DNA of 64,000 nt from Myxococcota bacterium (GTDB lineage Bacteria; Myxococcota_A; UBA9160; UBA6930). Numbering within the stretch: the first letter of the stretch is position 1; each line of letters opens with the position of its first letter. A program made the position numbers and the translations under genes. A model generated the notes under the pieces. It worked only from the letters and a program-made list of their open reading frames with translations. It was not told where the DNA came from and did no database searches. The stretch covers positions 124,001 through 188,000 of the forward strand of contig JANQOX010000025.1 of assembly GCA_028285625.1 (NCBI GenBank), given 5' to 3'. Positions 16,804-24,940 of the stretch are shown here, one piece after another.

Positions 16804-17976
16804 CTAGCCGTCGATGGCCTCGAGGGGCGGCAGGCCCAGCTCGCGGTTGTAGGTGTTGTGGTAGTGGTGCAGCGTCGGCTCGTTGCGCCCGAACACGAAG
16901 CTGTCCTGCATGCCCGAGTCGGCGGCGCGCTGGGATCCCGAGGCGGCGACGTAGTCTTCGTCGCGAATGATCTGTCCGAAGGTCCGGGCGGCCTCGGCGG
17001 GCGCGAGCCGTGCGTCGTCGGTGTGCGCGACCTCGGGGTCGAGATAGAACGAGATCTGCGATACCGACCGACCCACCTCGGTCGCGTGGGGGTAGACGCG
17101 CACTACGATCACCATGTGCTCGCCCACGTTGAACATGACGTTGGGGAAGAGCCAGTAGACCGGGAAGGCCGGGCCCCGGATCTTCCACTCCGACTCGGGG
17201 CGCAGGCGCATCGCGTCGATCTCGCGGGTGCACAGGATCATGCGGTGGTTGCGCTGCCAGTGGTCGAAGCCCTGCACGTTGCCATGGAAGACGGGGAAGA
17301 GCGTGTTCCGGTGCAGGGAGCTGAAGTGGTAGGTCTCGCCGAACGTATCGATGGCGAGCTTCCAGTTGAGCGGCATGTCGTAGACGTCGCCGCCCATGTG
17401 CACGTAATCCTGGAAGCCCCAGTTGTCGAAGTCGGGCCCCAGGCCCTCGAGCACCGATTCGGCGTCGATTCGTCCGTCGCGTTGCGGGTGCACCAGCAGT
17501 ACGCCGTACTTCTCGACCGCCGGTAGCTCGATCAGCCCGCGGCAGCTCTTGTCCACGTCTCCGAAGTGGTCGGCCTTCGGCACGCCCACGAGGTCGCCTT
17601 CGCTCGAGTACGTCCAGGCATGGAAGGGACAGACGAAACGCGCCTTCTTGCCCCGCACCTGGTCCTCGACCGCGACGCCGCGGTGGCGGCAGGCATTCAG
17701 GAACGCCCGGAACTGCCCGTCCTTGCCGCGCGTGGCGAGGATCTTCACGCCCCAGTCGTCGCGGGTGAGGAACGAACCGTTCTCGGGAAGGTCGCCGCTC
17801 ATGCCGATCATCTGGGGGTAGTCCCGAAAGAACCGCTCGCGCTCGAGAGCCGCTCGCTGCGGGCTGGCGTAGACGTCGGCTGGCGCACGCAGCATGACTC
17901 CGGCGTCGAGGTTCGTGCCCGAGTCGAGCTGATGGATCAGGTGCTTGAGAAGTCGGATCTGTTCGTCTCGCTTCAT
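16804..17976 (-). CDS. Rieske non-haem iron oxygenase, large subunit
   Basis: This 390-residue protein starts at ATG 17976 with GGAGGT upstream. The Rieske centre is C96-x-H98-x17-C116-x2-H119 (CRHRG...CPFH). The catalytic mononuclear iron site is in FGETYHFSSLHRNT, with His217 and His222 and Glu214 in place of the more usual Asp bridge, as in choline-monooxygenase and related oxygenases. Such enzymes hydroxylate or demethylate aromatic, sterol or quaternary-amine substrates and need a separate reductase. It lies directly downstream of a TetR gene (17 bp gap), so the regulator probably controls it. A candidate reductase is at 51989, but the link is speculative. Confidence 0.9.
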   Translation of the reverse strand: MKRDEQIRLLKHLIHQLDSGTNLDAGVMLRAPADVYASPQRAALERERFFRDYPQMIGMSGDLPENGSFLTRDDWGVKILATRGKDGQFRAFLNACRHRGVAVEDQVRGKKARFVCPFHAWTYSSEGDLVGVPKADHFGDVDKSCRGLIELPAVEKYGVLLVHPQRDGRIDAESVLEGLGPDFDNWGFQDYVHMGGDVYDMPLNWKLAIDTFGETYHFSSLHRNTLFPVFHGNVQGFDHWQRNHRMILCTREIDAMRLRPESEWKIRGPAFPVYWLFPNVMFNVGEHMVIVVRVYPHATEVGRSVSQISFYLDPEVAHTDDARLAPAEAARTFGQIIRDEDYVAASGSQRAADSGMQDSFVFGRNEPTLHHYHNTYNRELGLPPLEAIDG

Positions 17977-17993
17977 GCGGGACCTCCGGAGGG

Positions 17994-18620
17994 TCAGGCC
18001 TCTTCGGCCTGGGGACGGTAGGCGCGCTCGAATCGCTCGAAGATGTCGCCGACGAGGTCGTCTCCCGACGCCGCCACGAACAGGTGGCCCGAGAGCTCGA
18101 GGGACATGACACCGTGGATCGACGCCCAGAACGAGAAGGCCAGGCGCGCCGGGTCGCCCTCGAGCTGGCCGGCGCGCGCAGCGGCTTCGAACGCGCCGTG
18201 CAGCAGCTGCCACGAGCGGCGCACCGGCTCGAGGTCCCCGTCGCGGACCAGGCGGTCGCGCGCCTCGGTGGGTTCGCGCAGGTCGAACATGACGCGATAG
18301 GCGTGCGGGTTGGCGCGGGCGAAGCCGACATAGCTTCGGCCCTGTCCGCGGATGCCGTCCCAGACGTCGCCGGCCTGGGACGCTGCGGCCTCCTGGGCGC
18401 GGCAGAGCTCCTCGAAGGCCCGGCCGCAGACCGTCGCGAAGATCTCGGCCTTGTTGCGGAAGTAGCGGTACGGGGTGGCGGGGCTGCAGGAGAGCGCACC
18501 GCCCAGGGCGCGCAGCGTGAAGCCCTCGTAGCCCCGCTCGGCGAAGAGCCCCAGCGCCGCATCACAGAGGCGCTCTCGGAACTCGCCGATCTCTTCTGCC
18601 TGGAGCGCAGGGCGACCCAT
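17994..18620 (-). CDS. TetR/AcrR-family regulator
   Basis: This 208-residue protein has an N-terminal TetR HTH (ALGLFAERGYEGFTLRALGG, then PATPYRYFRNKAEIF). The C-terminal ligand domain resembles the TetR_C_33/WHG type (FARANPHAYRVMFDL). It is co-directional with and just upstream of the Rieske oxygenase gene. A palindrome at 18648-18658 overlaps a perfect TTGACA box in its promoter, consistent with self-repression. The inducer is unknown. Confidence 0.92.
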   Translation of the reverse strand: MGRPALQAEEIGEFRERLCDAALGLFAERGYEGFTLRALGGALSCSPATPYRYFRNKAEIFATVCGRAFEELCRAQEAAASQAGDVWDGIRGQGRSYVGFARANPHAYRVMFDLREPTEARDRLVRDGDLEPVRRSWQLLHGAFEAAARAGQLEGDPARLAFSFWASIHGVMSLELSGHLFVAASGDDLVGDIFERFERAYRPQAEEA

Positions 18621-18647
18621 GGAATAAAGAGAACATCAAAAAATAAA

Positions 18648-18658
18648 CGTTGTCAACG
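18648..18658 (-). promoter_or_regulatory. Palindrome CGTTGTCAACG overlapping a TTGACA -35 box
   Basis: The 11-bp inverted repeat lies 28 bp above the TetR start, inside a short AT-rich stretch. Read on the minus strand it contains TTGACA at 18656-18651. It is a likely operator for the adjacent TetR protein, inferred from position and symmetry. Confidence 0.5.
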
Positions 18659-18705
18659 AAACTGACGGCAGCTAGCCCAGCACTCCCGCGCCCCAGGTTT
18701 GCGGT

Positions 18706-19221
18706 CTACCGCCTGCGCGAGAGGGCGGCGGCTGCGCTGGCCAGCAGCGCCAGCAGGGCCGGCTCGGCCGCCGCCGTGACCGTGCCGCGCTGCACGATCA
18801 GGTGCGAGCCCTCGTCCACCGACGGGCTCGAGAAGTCGAACCGGTAGTCGAAGGAGTCGCCCGTGATCTGGTGCTCGAAGGGCTGTCCCGCGCCGAGAGG
18901 GGTGTTGAACAGGGTCTCCACCAGCACGCCGTCGATGCGGATCTCCACGAACTCCGACGGGATGTCGAACTGGCTGTCGTTCCGGATCAGCGCCTCGATC
19001 GTCCAGGTGGCCGCGAACGGAAGCACCACCGTTCCCTCGTGGAAGCCCACGTTGAAGCTGCCCTGGAGCCTCAGCCGCTCGGGCCCGGTGGGGCCCGGTG
19101 GGTCGATCACGCCGCTTCCGCTTCCGTTCGAGAACCAGTTGGCGTCGACGGTGGTCGCCGACGCGGGCGCGGCGATCCAGAGTGTGATCGACACGGCCAG
19201 GGCGAGCAGGCGGAGCGTCAT
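18706..19221 (-). CDS. Exported protein with PEP-CTERM-like tail
   Basis: This 171-residue protein starts at ATG 19221 after GGGAGG. It has a signal peptide (LALAVSITLWIAAPASA), an all-beta body and a C-terminal AAAEPALLALLASAAAALSRRR-type tail of about 22 residues with EP, a hydrophobic stretch and three arginines. The VPEP motif is degenerate (AEPA), so exosortase recognition is likely but not certain. It has no recognised enzymatic domain. Confidence 0.7.
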   Translation of the reverse strand: MTLRLLALAVSITLWIAAPASATTVDANWFSNGSGSGVIDPPGPTGPERLRLQGSFNVGFHEGTVVLPFAATWTIEALIRNDSQFDIPSEFVEIRIDGVLVETLFNTPLGAGQPFEHQITGDSFDYRFDFSSPSVDEGSHLIVQRGTVTAAAEPALLALLASAAAALSRRR

Positions 19222-19289
19222 GGGGCCTCCCACGGCCGCGCGCACGGGCGGCCTCCCCTTAGGTGGTGCCGCCGGCCCCGATGTGTCGG

Positions 19290-19309
19290 GCCCGCGGGGA
19301 GCCGCGGGC
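19290..19309 (-). terminator. GC-rich 8-bp hairpin downstream of GST gene
   Basis: GCCCGCGG pairs with CCGCGGGC around a four-base loop, 22 bp after the GST stop on the minus strand. There is no U-run, so it may be a rho-type or weak terminator. Confidence 0.3.
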
Positions 19310-19331
19310 GCACGAGGCGGTCGGGACCTGG

Positions 19332-20072
19332 CTAGCTGCGACCGGCGCGCCCTCGGAAACGGTCGGCGTACTGGTTGTCGCCGAACGAGTTCGAGAACGA
19401 CTCTTCGTCGAGGGGGATGTGCGTGTTGGGCGGGATCCGATAGACCGCGCCGCTCACCAGGTCCTTGCCGCGCGCCACCCCGGGCCGCGACTCGATGGCG
19501 TGGAACCAGCGGGCGATGGCGGGGTAGGCGTCGTCGATGTGGATGTCGATCATCGGGAGCGAGCGCACCCACGGCCAGCAGGCGATGTCGGCGATGCTGT
19601 AGTCGCTGGCCAGGTAAGCCGCTTCTCCGAGGCGGTGTTCGAGCACGCGCAGCTGCCGGTGGGTCTCGTTCCAGTAGCGCTCGCGCGCATACGGCTGCTC
19701 GACGGGCGCGTAGCGGATGAAGTGATGGGCCTGCCCCTGCAGCGGGCCTACGCCGGACATCTGGAACATCAGCCACTGAAGCGTCGCTGCGCGTTGCCGG
19801 GGCTCGGCGGCAAGCAGCTGGCCCGACTTCTCGGCCAGGTAGATCAGGATCGCGCCCGACTCCCAGACGACGATCGGCTCGCCCCCGCCGTGGGGCTCGG
19901 TGTCGACGATCACGGGGCACTTGTTGTTGGGGTTGAGCGCCAGGAACTCGGGCGTGAGCTGCTCGCCCTTCAGCAGATCGGTCACCGTCACCTCGTAGGG
20001 CGCACCGATCTCTTCGAGCATGATCGAGACCTTGTGGCCGTTGGGCGTGGGGACGGTGTGGAGCTGGATCAA
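19332..20072 (-). CDS. Glutathione S-transferase, YfcG/YghU-like
   Basis: This 246-residue protein starts at TTG 20072, with GGAGG seven bases upstream and no ATG in a suitable place. The N-terminal thioredoxin domain matches the Ure2/YfcG type: LHTVPTPNGHKVSIMLEEIG, FLALNPNNKCPVIVD (cis-Pro) and VWESGAILIYLAEKSG (glutathione Glu-Ser). The helical C domain has YSIADIACWPWV. This subgroup has disulfide-bond reductase/glutathionyl-transferase activity in the cytoplasm. It is transcribed divergently from the cyclase gene. Confidence 0.92.
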   Translation of the reverse strand: MIQLHTVPTPNGHKVSIMLEEIGAPYEVTVTDLLKGEQLTPEFLALNPNNKCPVIVDTEPHGGGEPIVVWESGAILIYLAEKSGQLLAAEPRQRAATLQWLMFQMSGVGPLQGQAHHFIRYAPVEQPYARERYWNETHRQLRVLEHRLGEAAYLASDYSIADIACWPWVRSLPMIDIHIDDAYPAIARWFHAIESRPGVARGKDLVSGAVYRIPPNTHIPLDEESFSNSFGDNQYADRFRGRAGRS

Positions 20073-20157
20073 CGTCGGTCCTCCGCCTGCCCTGGATAGC
20101 CCGCATCCGCGGGCGAATCGATTGCGTTCTTCGCCCCACGAGCACCGGCTCGCGCAT

Positions 20158-20178
20158 CGGGGCGTTAGAATCGCCCCG
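20158..20178 (+). promoter_or_regulatory. 7-bp inverted repeat with TAGAAT in loop, upstream of cyclase
   Basis: CGGGGCG and CGCCCCG flank TTAGAAT. The loop contains TAGAAT (20166-20171), five of six matches to a -10 box, and the repeat ends directly before the GGGAG ribosome-binding site. It may be an operator around the -10 or a leader hairpin. Confidence 0.35.
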
Positions 20179-20189
20179 GGGAGTAGCCC

Positions 20190-21365
20190 TTGGAAGAGAT
20201 GCTGGCGCTTCGATGGCTCGACCTGGCCGACCTCGCGGTCGTCTGGTTCTTGATGTGGCTGGTGCTGGTCGCCCTGCGCGCGGCGCGGGCTCGGCTGGCG
20301 CTGGCCGGCGTGGGCATCGTGCTGGTCGTCTATCTCGTGGCCCGCCAGTTTGGACTGCCGCTCACGACGCAGATCCTGCAGGCCTTCGTGGCGGTCTCGG
20401 TCATCGTCGGCGTGGTGCTGTTCCAGGAAGACCTCCGCCGACTCTTCGAGCAGATCGCCTCGGTGGGCCTGCGCCGCGGGGCGGCGCCCGGCCTGCAGTC
20501 GGACCAGGCCAACACCCTGGCGCGCGCCATGGTGTCGCTGGCCGAGGGGCGGCGGGGCGCGCTGGTAGTCCTGCCGGGCAGGGGGCCGCTCGATCGGCAC
20601 CTCGATGGCGGCGTCGAGCTCGACGCCGTGATCAGCGAGCCGCTCCTGCTCTCCCTGTTCGATCCCCACTCACCCGGGCACGACGGAGCGATCCTGGTCG
20701 AAGCTGGACGCGTCAAGCGCTTTGCGATCCACCTGCCCCTGTCGAGCGATCACGCGCAGCTTCGCGACCGGGGCACGCGCCATGCCGCGGGACTGGGCCT
20801 TGCGGAGCTGAGCGACGCGCTGTGCCTGATCGTCTCCGAGGAGCGGGGAACGATCTCGGTCGCGCGCGACGGCCGCCTGCGCAAGCTCGCGTCGCCTGGA
20901 GCGGTCATCAAGGAGATCGAGGAGTTCCTGGGCGCGCAGCGGGCCGACGGTGCAGGCGCTGGCTTCGGGTTGCTCACTCGGTGGAAGGAGGCGGTCGGTG
21001 CGCTCGGGCTGGCCGCACTGATCTGGGTCCTCGCGATCCCGGGCGGGGCCATCATCGAGGTCGATCGCGAGGTGCCCGTGACGGTCCGGGGTCTGCCGCC
21101 GGGCCACGCGCTGGTCGGAGTCGATCCACCCGTTGCGACCCTACGCCTCGCGGCACCGCGGCGAGACCTCTTGCTGCTCGATTCCGACGACGTAAAGCTC
21201 ACCGTCGATGCGATCCTGGCCCGGCTCGGGCGGCGAACCTTCCAGCTCTCGGATTCGTTGGTGGAGACGCCGCCGGGTGTCGAGGTTCGCGCCATCGAGC
21301 CCGAGAGCATCAAGATCGAACTGATGGCCACAGAGAGCGAAGGCTCGCCTCCGGCGACCCGCTGA
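20190..21365 (+). CDS. cdaA: CdaA-type diadenylate cyclase fused to a YbbR-like (CdaR) domain
   Basis: This 391-residue protein starts at TTG 20190, seven bases after GGGAG. Three N-terminal membrane helices (to about residue 80) precede a DAC domain that would make cyclic di-AMP from two ATP. The DGA motif is present (Asp165 in HDGAILVEAG). The normally RHR motif reads Arg197-His198-Ala199 (GTRHAAGLGLAE). A fourth hydrophobic segment (LGLAALIWVLAIPGGAI, about 273-289) leads into a YbbR-like domain with VPVTVRGLPPG and PVATLRLAAP. In Firmicutes CdaA and the regulator CdaR/YbbR are separate adjacent genes; here they are one chain. The Ala for Arg change could lower activity. It precedes mgtE by 19 bp. 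Confidence 0.85.
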   Translation: MEEMLALRWLDLADLAVVWFLMWLVLVALRAARARLALAGVGIVLVVYLVARQFGLPLTTQILQAFVAVSVIVGVVLFQEDLRRLFEQIASVGLRRGAAPGLQSDQANTLARAMVSLAEGRRGALVVLPGRGPLDRHLDGGVELDAVISEPLLLSLFDPHSPGHDGAILVEAGRVKRFAIHLPLSSDHAQLRDRGTRHAAGLGLAELSDALCLIVSEERGTISVARDGRLRKLASPGAVIKEIEEFLGAQRADGAGAGFGLLTRWKEAVGALGLAALIWVLAIPGGAIIEVDREVPVTVRGLPPGHALVGVDPPVATLRLAAPRRDLLLLDSDDVKLTVDAILARLGRRTFQLSDSLVETPPGVEVRAIEPESIKIELMATESEGSPPATR

Positions 21366-21384
21366 GAAACCCACCGGAGGACGC

Positions 21385-22680
21385 ATGGCCCGATCTGCCC
21401 TGGAATCCATGGTGCGCGCGTTTGCCGTCGCCCACCCCGATGACGCCGCGCGCGCGCTCGATGCGCTCCCGCCGGCCGAGGCGTCGGCCACGCTGAAGAA
21501 GCTGCCCGACTCCGCGGCTGCCGGTGTCGTGGCGTGTCTCGCGCCCGTCTCTGCGGCGACGATCCTCGGTGGGCTGGGCCCGGAGGCCACCCAGAAGCTC
21601 CTGGCCGCCGTGGGACCGCGGGTTGCGGCAGCGATCCTGCACCAACTCGAAGCGGCTGCGCGCGAGTCGGCACTGGCCGGCCTGCCGGAAGAGCGCGGAA
21701 TTCGCGGCCTGCTGCAGTACCCGCCAGACACGGCGGGCAGCCTCATGGACCCGCGCATCACGGCCCTGCGCCTGGACATGACCGTCAGCGAGGCCATCAA
21801 CCGGCTGCGTCGCGCGCCGAGATCGACTCTCTTCTATCTCTACGTCACGGACGGCGAGGGCAAGCTGGCCGGGGTCGTGAACATGCGCGACCTGCTGCTG
21901 GCGCCGCCGCGCGACCCGCTGGCGCCCCTCGTGAACCGCGAGATCGTGAGCGTGCCGGGTACCACCACACGCGACGAGCTCAGCGATCTGATCCGCGAGC
22001 GCCGCTTCGTGGCCCTGCCCGTGGTGGATGCCGAGGGCTTCCTGCTGGGCGTCGTGCGCCGAGACGAGCTGATCCAGGCGATCGACGAGGAGGTGTTCGG
22101 CGACTTCCAGAAGCTGGTCGGTGCCGGCGAGGATGAGCGCGCGCTCTCGCCCGTTGGCCTCGTGGTTCGAAAGCGTCTGCCCTGGCTCTACGTGAACCTC
22201 GGCACGGCCTTCCTCGCGGCCGCGGTGGTCGGCGTCTTCGAGGGAACGATCGAGAAGGTGACGGCGCTCGCGGTGCTGCTGCCCGTGGTCGCCGGGCAGG
22301 GCGGCAATACGGGCGCGCAGGCCCTGGCCGTGGTCATGCGCGGGATCGCGCTGCGTGAGCTGCTTCCGGGAAGCACCCGCCGGCTGCTGTTCAAGGAGAC
22401 CCTGGCCGCCTTCATCAACGGGGTCGGGATCGCCGTCGGTACGGGTGCCGCGGTCTGGTTCTGGGACGGCCGCATCGGCCTGGTGCTGATCATCTTCCTG
22501 GCCATGATCGTGAACATGACGGCCGCCGGGCTGACGGGCGCTGCCATTCCACTCCTGCTGCGCGCTGCCGGGCGCGACCCGGCGCAGTCGGCCTCGATCT
22601 TCCTCACCACCGTCACCGACATCGTGGGCTTCGCGGCCTTCCTGGGCTTCGCGGTCGCCCTGATGCCCATGCTGGGCTAG
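21385..22680 (+). CDS. mgtE: MgtE-family magnesium transporter
   Basis: This 431-residue protein starts at an ATG with GGAGG upstream. The N-terminal MgtE_N helical repeat (DDAARALDALPPAEASATL) is followed by two CBS domains (STLFYLYVTDGEGKLAGVV and RFVALPVVDAEGFLLGVV) and a five-helix channel with the diagnostic PVVAGQGGNTGAQ and FLTTVTDIVGFAAF segments. MgtE conducts Mg2+ down its gradient and is gated by cytosolic Mg2+ at the CBS domains. It is 19 bp after the cyclase gene, so c-di-AMP synthesis and ion transport may be co-expressed. Its stop overlaps the convergent exchanger's stop by four bases. Confidence 0.95.
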   Translation: MARSALESMVRAFAVAHPDDAARALDALPPAEASATLKKLPDSAAAGVVACLAPVSAATILGGLGPEATQKLLAAVGPRVAAAILHQLEAAARESALAGLPEERGIRGLLQYPPDTAGSLMDPRITALRLDMTVSEAINRLRRAPRSTLFYLYVTDGEGKLAGVVNMRDLLLAPPRDPLAPLVNREIVSVPGTTTRDELSDLIRERRFVALPVVDAEGFLLGVVRRDELIQAIDEEVFGDFQKLVGAGEDERALSPVGLVVRKRLPWLYVNLGTAFLAAAVVGVFEGTIEKVTALAVLLPVVAGQGGNTGAQALAVVMRGIALRELLPGSTRRLLFKETLAAFINGVGIAVGTGAAVWFWDGRIGLVLIIFLAMIVNMTAAGLTGAAIPLLLRAAGRDPAQSASIFLTTVTDIVGFAAFLGFAVALMPMLG

Positions 22681-23630
22681 GCGACGCCGAACAGGTTGGC
22701 GGTGTAGGTGAGATAGAGAATCCCCAGCAGCGCCCCGTCCCATCGCGTCATCGTGCGGTCCTGGAGCACGAAGAAGCCCAGCACCGTCACCGCGAGCATC
22801 ACCGGCAACGAGAAGGCCAGCAGCGAGGCGGGGACGGCCACGGTTCCGAACAGGGCGGCTACGCCGACGACACCGAGTGCGTTGAAGATGTTCGAGCCGA
22901 TCACGTTGCCGACCGCCAGCTCGGGCTTGCCGCCGAGGGATGCCCGGACGGTGACGGCCAGCTCGGGAAGCGAGGTTCCCAGCGCGACCACGGTGGCGCC
23001 CAACACGTCGCCCCCGATGCCGGTGACGGCCGAGATCCGCACCACCGACTCGACGGCACCCCAGGCGGAGAGCTGGAGCACGCCGAGGGCGGCGACGGTT
23101 CCGGCCCAGGTGCCCAAGCCAGGCTGACGTTCCGCCTCCTGGGCGTCGGGGGCCAGCAGCTCGGCCGTTCCCACGCGCCCTTCCGACGAGGCGTAGACCA
23201 GGTAGACGGCGAGGGCGAGCAGGCACAGGGAGCCCTCGATCCAGCCGATGCCGCCGTCGAGTGCCACCACCGCCAGGAGCAGGGCGGAGCCGAACAGGAA
23301 CGGCAGGTCGACGCGGACGAGCTCGGACTCGACGCGAAGCCCGCGCCCCAGCACGGCCGCCGTGCCGAGAATCAACAGGAGGTTCGTCACGTTGGAGCCG
23401 ATCGCCGTGGCGATCGCGATCTCCGAGACACCGCGAACGACCGAAGTCACGGCAGCCAGCAGCTCGGGCAGGGACGTCCCGAATCCCACGACCGCGACGC
23501 CTACCACGAAGGGCGAGAGTCCGAGCCGTAGCCCGATCTTCTCGGCACCGCTCAGGAAGCCGTCGGCCGATCGAAGCAGCGCAGCCAGGCTCACGACCAG
23601 CAGTCCGACCCAGGGGAGTGCAGCGTCCAC
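22677..23630 (-). CDS. CaCA-family Na+/Ca2+ exchanger (YrbG-like)
   Basis: This 317-residue protein starts most plausibly at GTG 23630; upstream residues in frame do not look like protein. It is a polytopic membrane protein with the two inverted alpha-repeats of the CaCA family: VGVAVVGFGTSLPELLAAV with AIGSNVTNLLLILG, and GATVVALGTSLPELAVTV with VIGSNIFNALGVVG. The GTSLPE and GSN motifs form the ion site. It would extrude Ca2+ in exchange for Na+ or H+ at the inner membrane. It converges on mgtE with a 4-bp overlap. Confidence 0.93.
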   Translation of the reverse strand: MDAALPWVGLLVVSLAALLRSADGFLSGAEKIGLRLGLSPFVVGVAVVGFGTSLPELLAAVTSVVRGVSEIAIATAIGSNVTNLLLILGTAAVLGRGLRVESELVRVDLPFLFGSALLLAVVALDGGIGWIEGSLCLLALAVYLVYASSEGRVGTAELLAPDAQEAERQPGLGTWAGTVAALGVLQLSAWGAVESVVRISAVTGIGGDVLGATVVALGTSLPELAVTVRASLGGKPELAVGNVIGSNIFNALGVVGVAALFGTVAVPASLLAFSLPVMLAVTVLGFFVLQDRTMTRWDGALLGILYLTYTANLFGVA

Positions 23631-23749
23631 GACCCCATGGTGCTCCGCGCGCTCTGCACCCGCCAGCGATCCTCGCGGGTATCGTGGTCGGCGATGGTGT
23701 CGGTTGGGCCGGGCGAGTATGCTGGGGCTTCGCTCTCGAGGAGCCCCCA

Positions 23750-24940
23750 TTGAAGATCGCGATCCTCTCGCGTGGTCCGCGCCTGTACAGCACACGGCGA
23801 CTGAAGGAGGCCTGCGAGATGCGCGGCCACCAGGCCAAGGTGGTCAACACGCTCTCGTTCACCATCGAGGTCGAGCGCGGACGCCCGTCGCTCTACCACC
23901 GACACAAGCCCCTGAGCCGATATGATGCCGTCATCCCGCGCATCGGGGCGTCCGTGACGTTCTTTGGGACGGCGGTGGTGCGCCAGTTCGAGCAGATGGG
24001 CGTCTATTGCGTCAATCCGTCTCACGCGATCAGCGTGTCGCGAGACAAGCTGCGCTCGATCCAGGTGTTGAGCCGGCATCGGCTGGGCATTCCCAAGACG
24101 CTCTTCGTGCGGCACGTGAACGAGGTGCTGCCGGGGATCGAGCGCCTCGGCGGCCCGCCGGTCGTCATCAAGCTGCTCGAGGGGACCCAGGGCGTGGGCG
24201 TCATCCTCGCCGACTCGCCCAAGATCGCCGAAGCCATCATCGAGACCCTCCAGGGCCCCGCCAAACAGAACGTGCTTCTCCAGCAGTTCGTGAAGGAGAG
24301 CCGAGGCAAGGACATCCGCGCCTTCGTGGTGGGCAACCGCGTGGTGGCGGCCATGCGCCGCGTCGCCCAGGAAGGCGAGTTCCGCAGCAACGTCCATCGC
24401 GGTGGCCGCGCCGAGCAGGTCGAGCTCGACGATGAGTACGCGCGCACGGCGGTCCACGCGGCCCAGATCATGGGCCTGCGCGTGGCCGGGGTGGACATGC
24501 TCGAGGGCAACGACGGACCGATCGTGATGGAGGTGAACTCCTCGCCGGGGCTCGAGGGCATCGAGACCGCCACCGGGATCGACGTGGCCGGCGAGATCGT
24601 GAAGCTCATCGAGGACGAAGTTCTCTTCCCCGAGATCGACCTCCGTCAGCGGCTCACCCTGCAGAGCGGCTACGGGGTGATGGAGATCCCCGTGGACGCG
24701 AGCTCCGAGCTATGTGGCACGACCGTCTCGAGCTCCCACCTGCGCGACCGGGACGTACTGGTGCTCACGATCCAGCGCGAGAGCGTGGCGATTCCGAACC
24801 CGAAGGGCTCACGCGAAATCCTGGCTGGTGACGTGCTGCTGTGTTTCGGCAAGACGCTCACGCTCAAGGGGCTCGCACCGCAGCCCAAGCGGCGCAAGCG
24901 CGCCAAGCGCGAGCCCGTGGGGACGCAGCAAGCCGAGTGA
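23750..24940 (+). CDS. RimK-like ATP-grasp amino-acid ligase with C-terminal RCK_C domain
   Basis: This 396-residue protein starts at TTG 23750 after GAGGAG. It opens MKIAILSRGPRLYSTRRL like RimK. The ATP-grasp core spans about 100-290: PVVIKLLEGTQGVGV, LLQQFVKESRGKDIRAFVVG and IVMEVNSSPGLEGIE. RimK adds glutamates to ribosomal protein S6 or other targets. Beyond the core lie ~90 extra residues (GYGVMEIPVDASSELCGTTV ... REILAGDVLLCFG) resembling a TrkA-C/RCK_C ligand domain, ending in a lysine/arginine-rich tail. The fusion suggests allosteric control by a small ligand. Its stop overlaps the next gene's GTG. Confidence 0.88.
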   Translation: MKIAILSRGPRLYSTRRLKEACEMRGHQAKVVNTLSFTIEVERGRPSLYHRHKPLSRYDAVIPRIGASVTFFGTAVVRQFEQMGVYCVNPSHAISVSRDKLRSIQVLSRHRLGIPKTLFVRHVNEVLPGIERLGGPPVVIKLLEGTQGVGVILADSPKIAEAIIETLQGPAKQNVLLQQFVKESRGKDIRAFVVGNRVVAAMRRVAQEGEFRSNVHRGGRAEQVELDDEYARTAVHAAQIMGLRVAGVDMLEGNDGPIVMEVNSSPGLEGIETATGIDVAGEIVKLIEDEVLFPEIDLRQRLTLQSGYGVMEIPVDASSELCGTTVSSSHLRDRDVLVLTIQRESVAIPNPKGSREILAGDVLLCFGKTLTLKGLAPQPKRRKRAKREPVGTQQAE

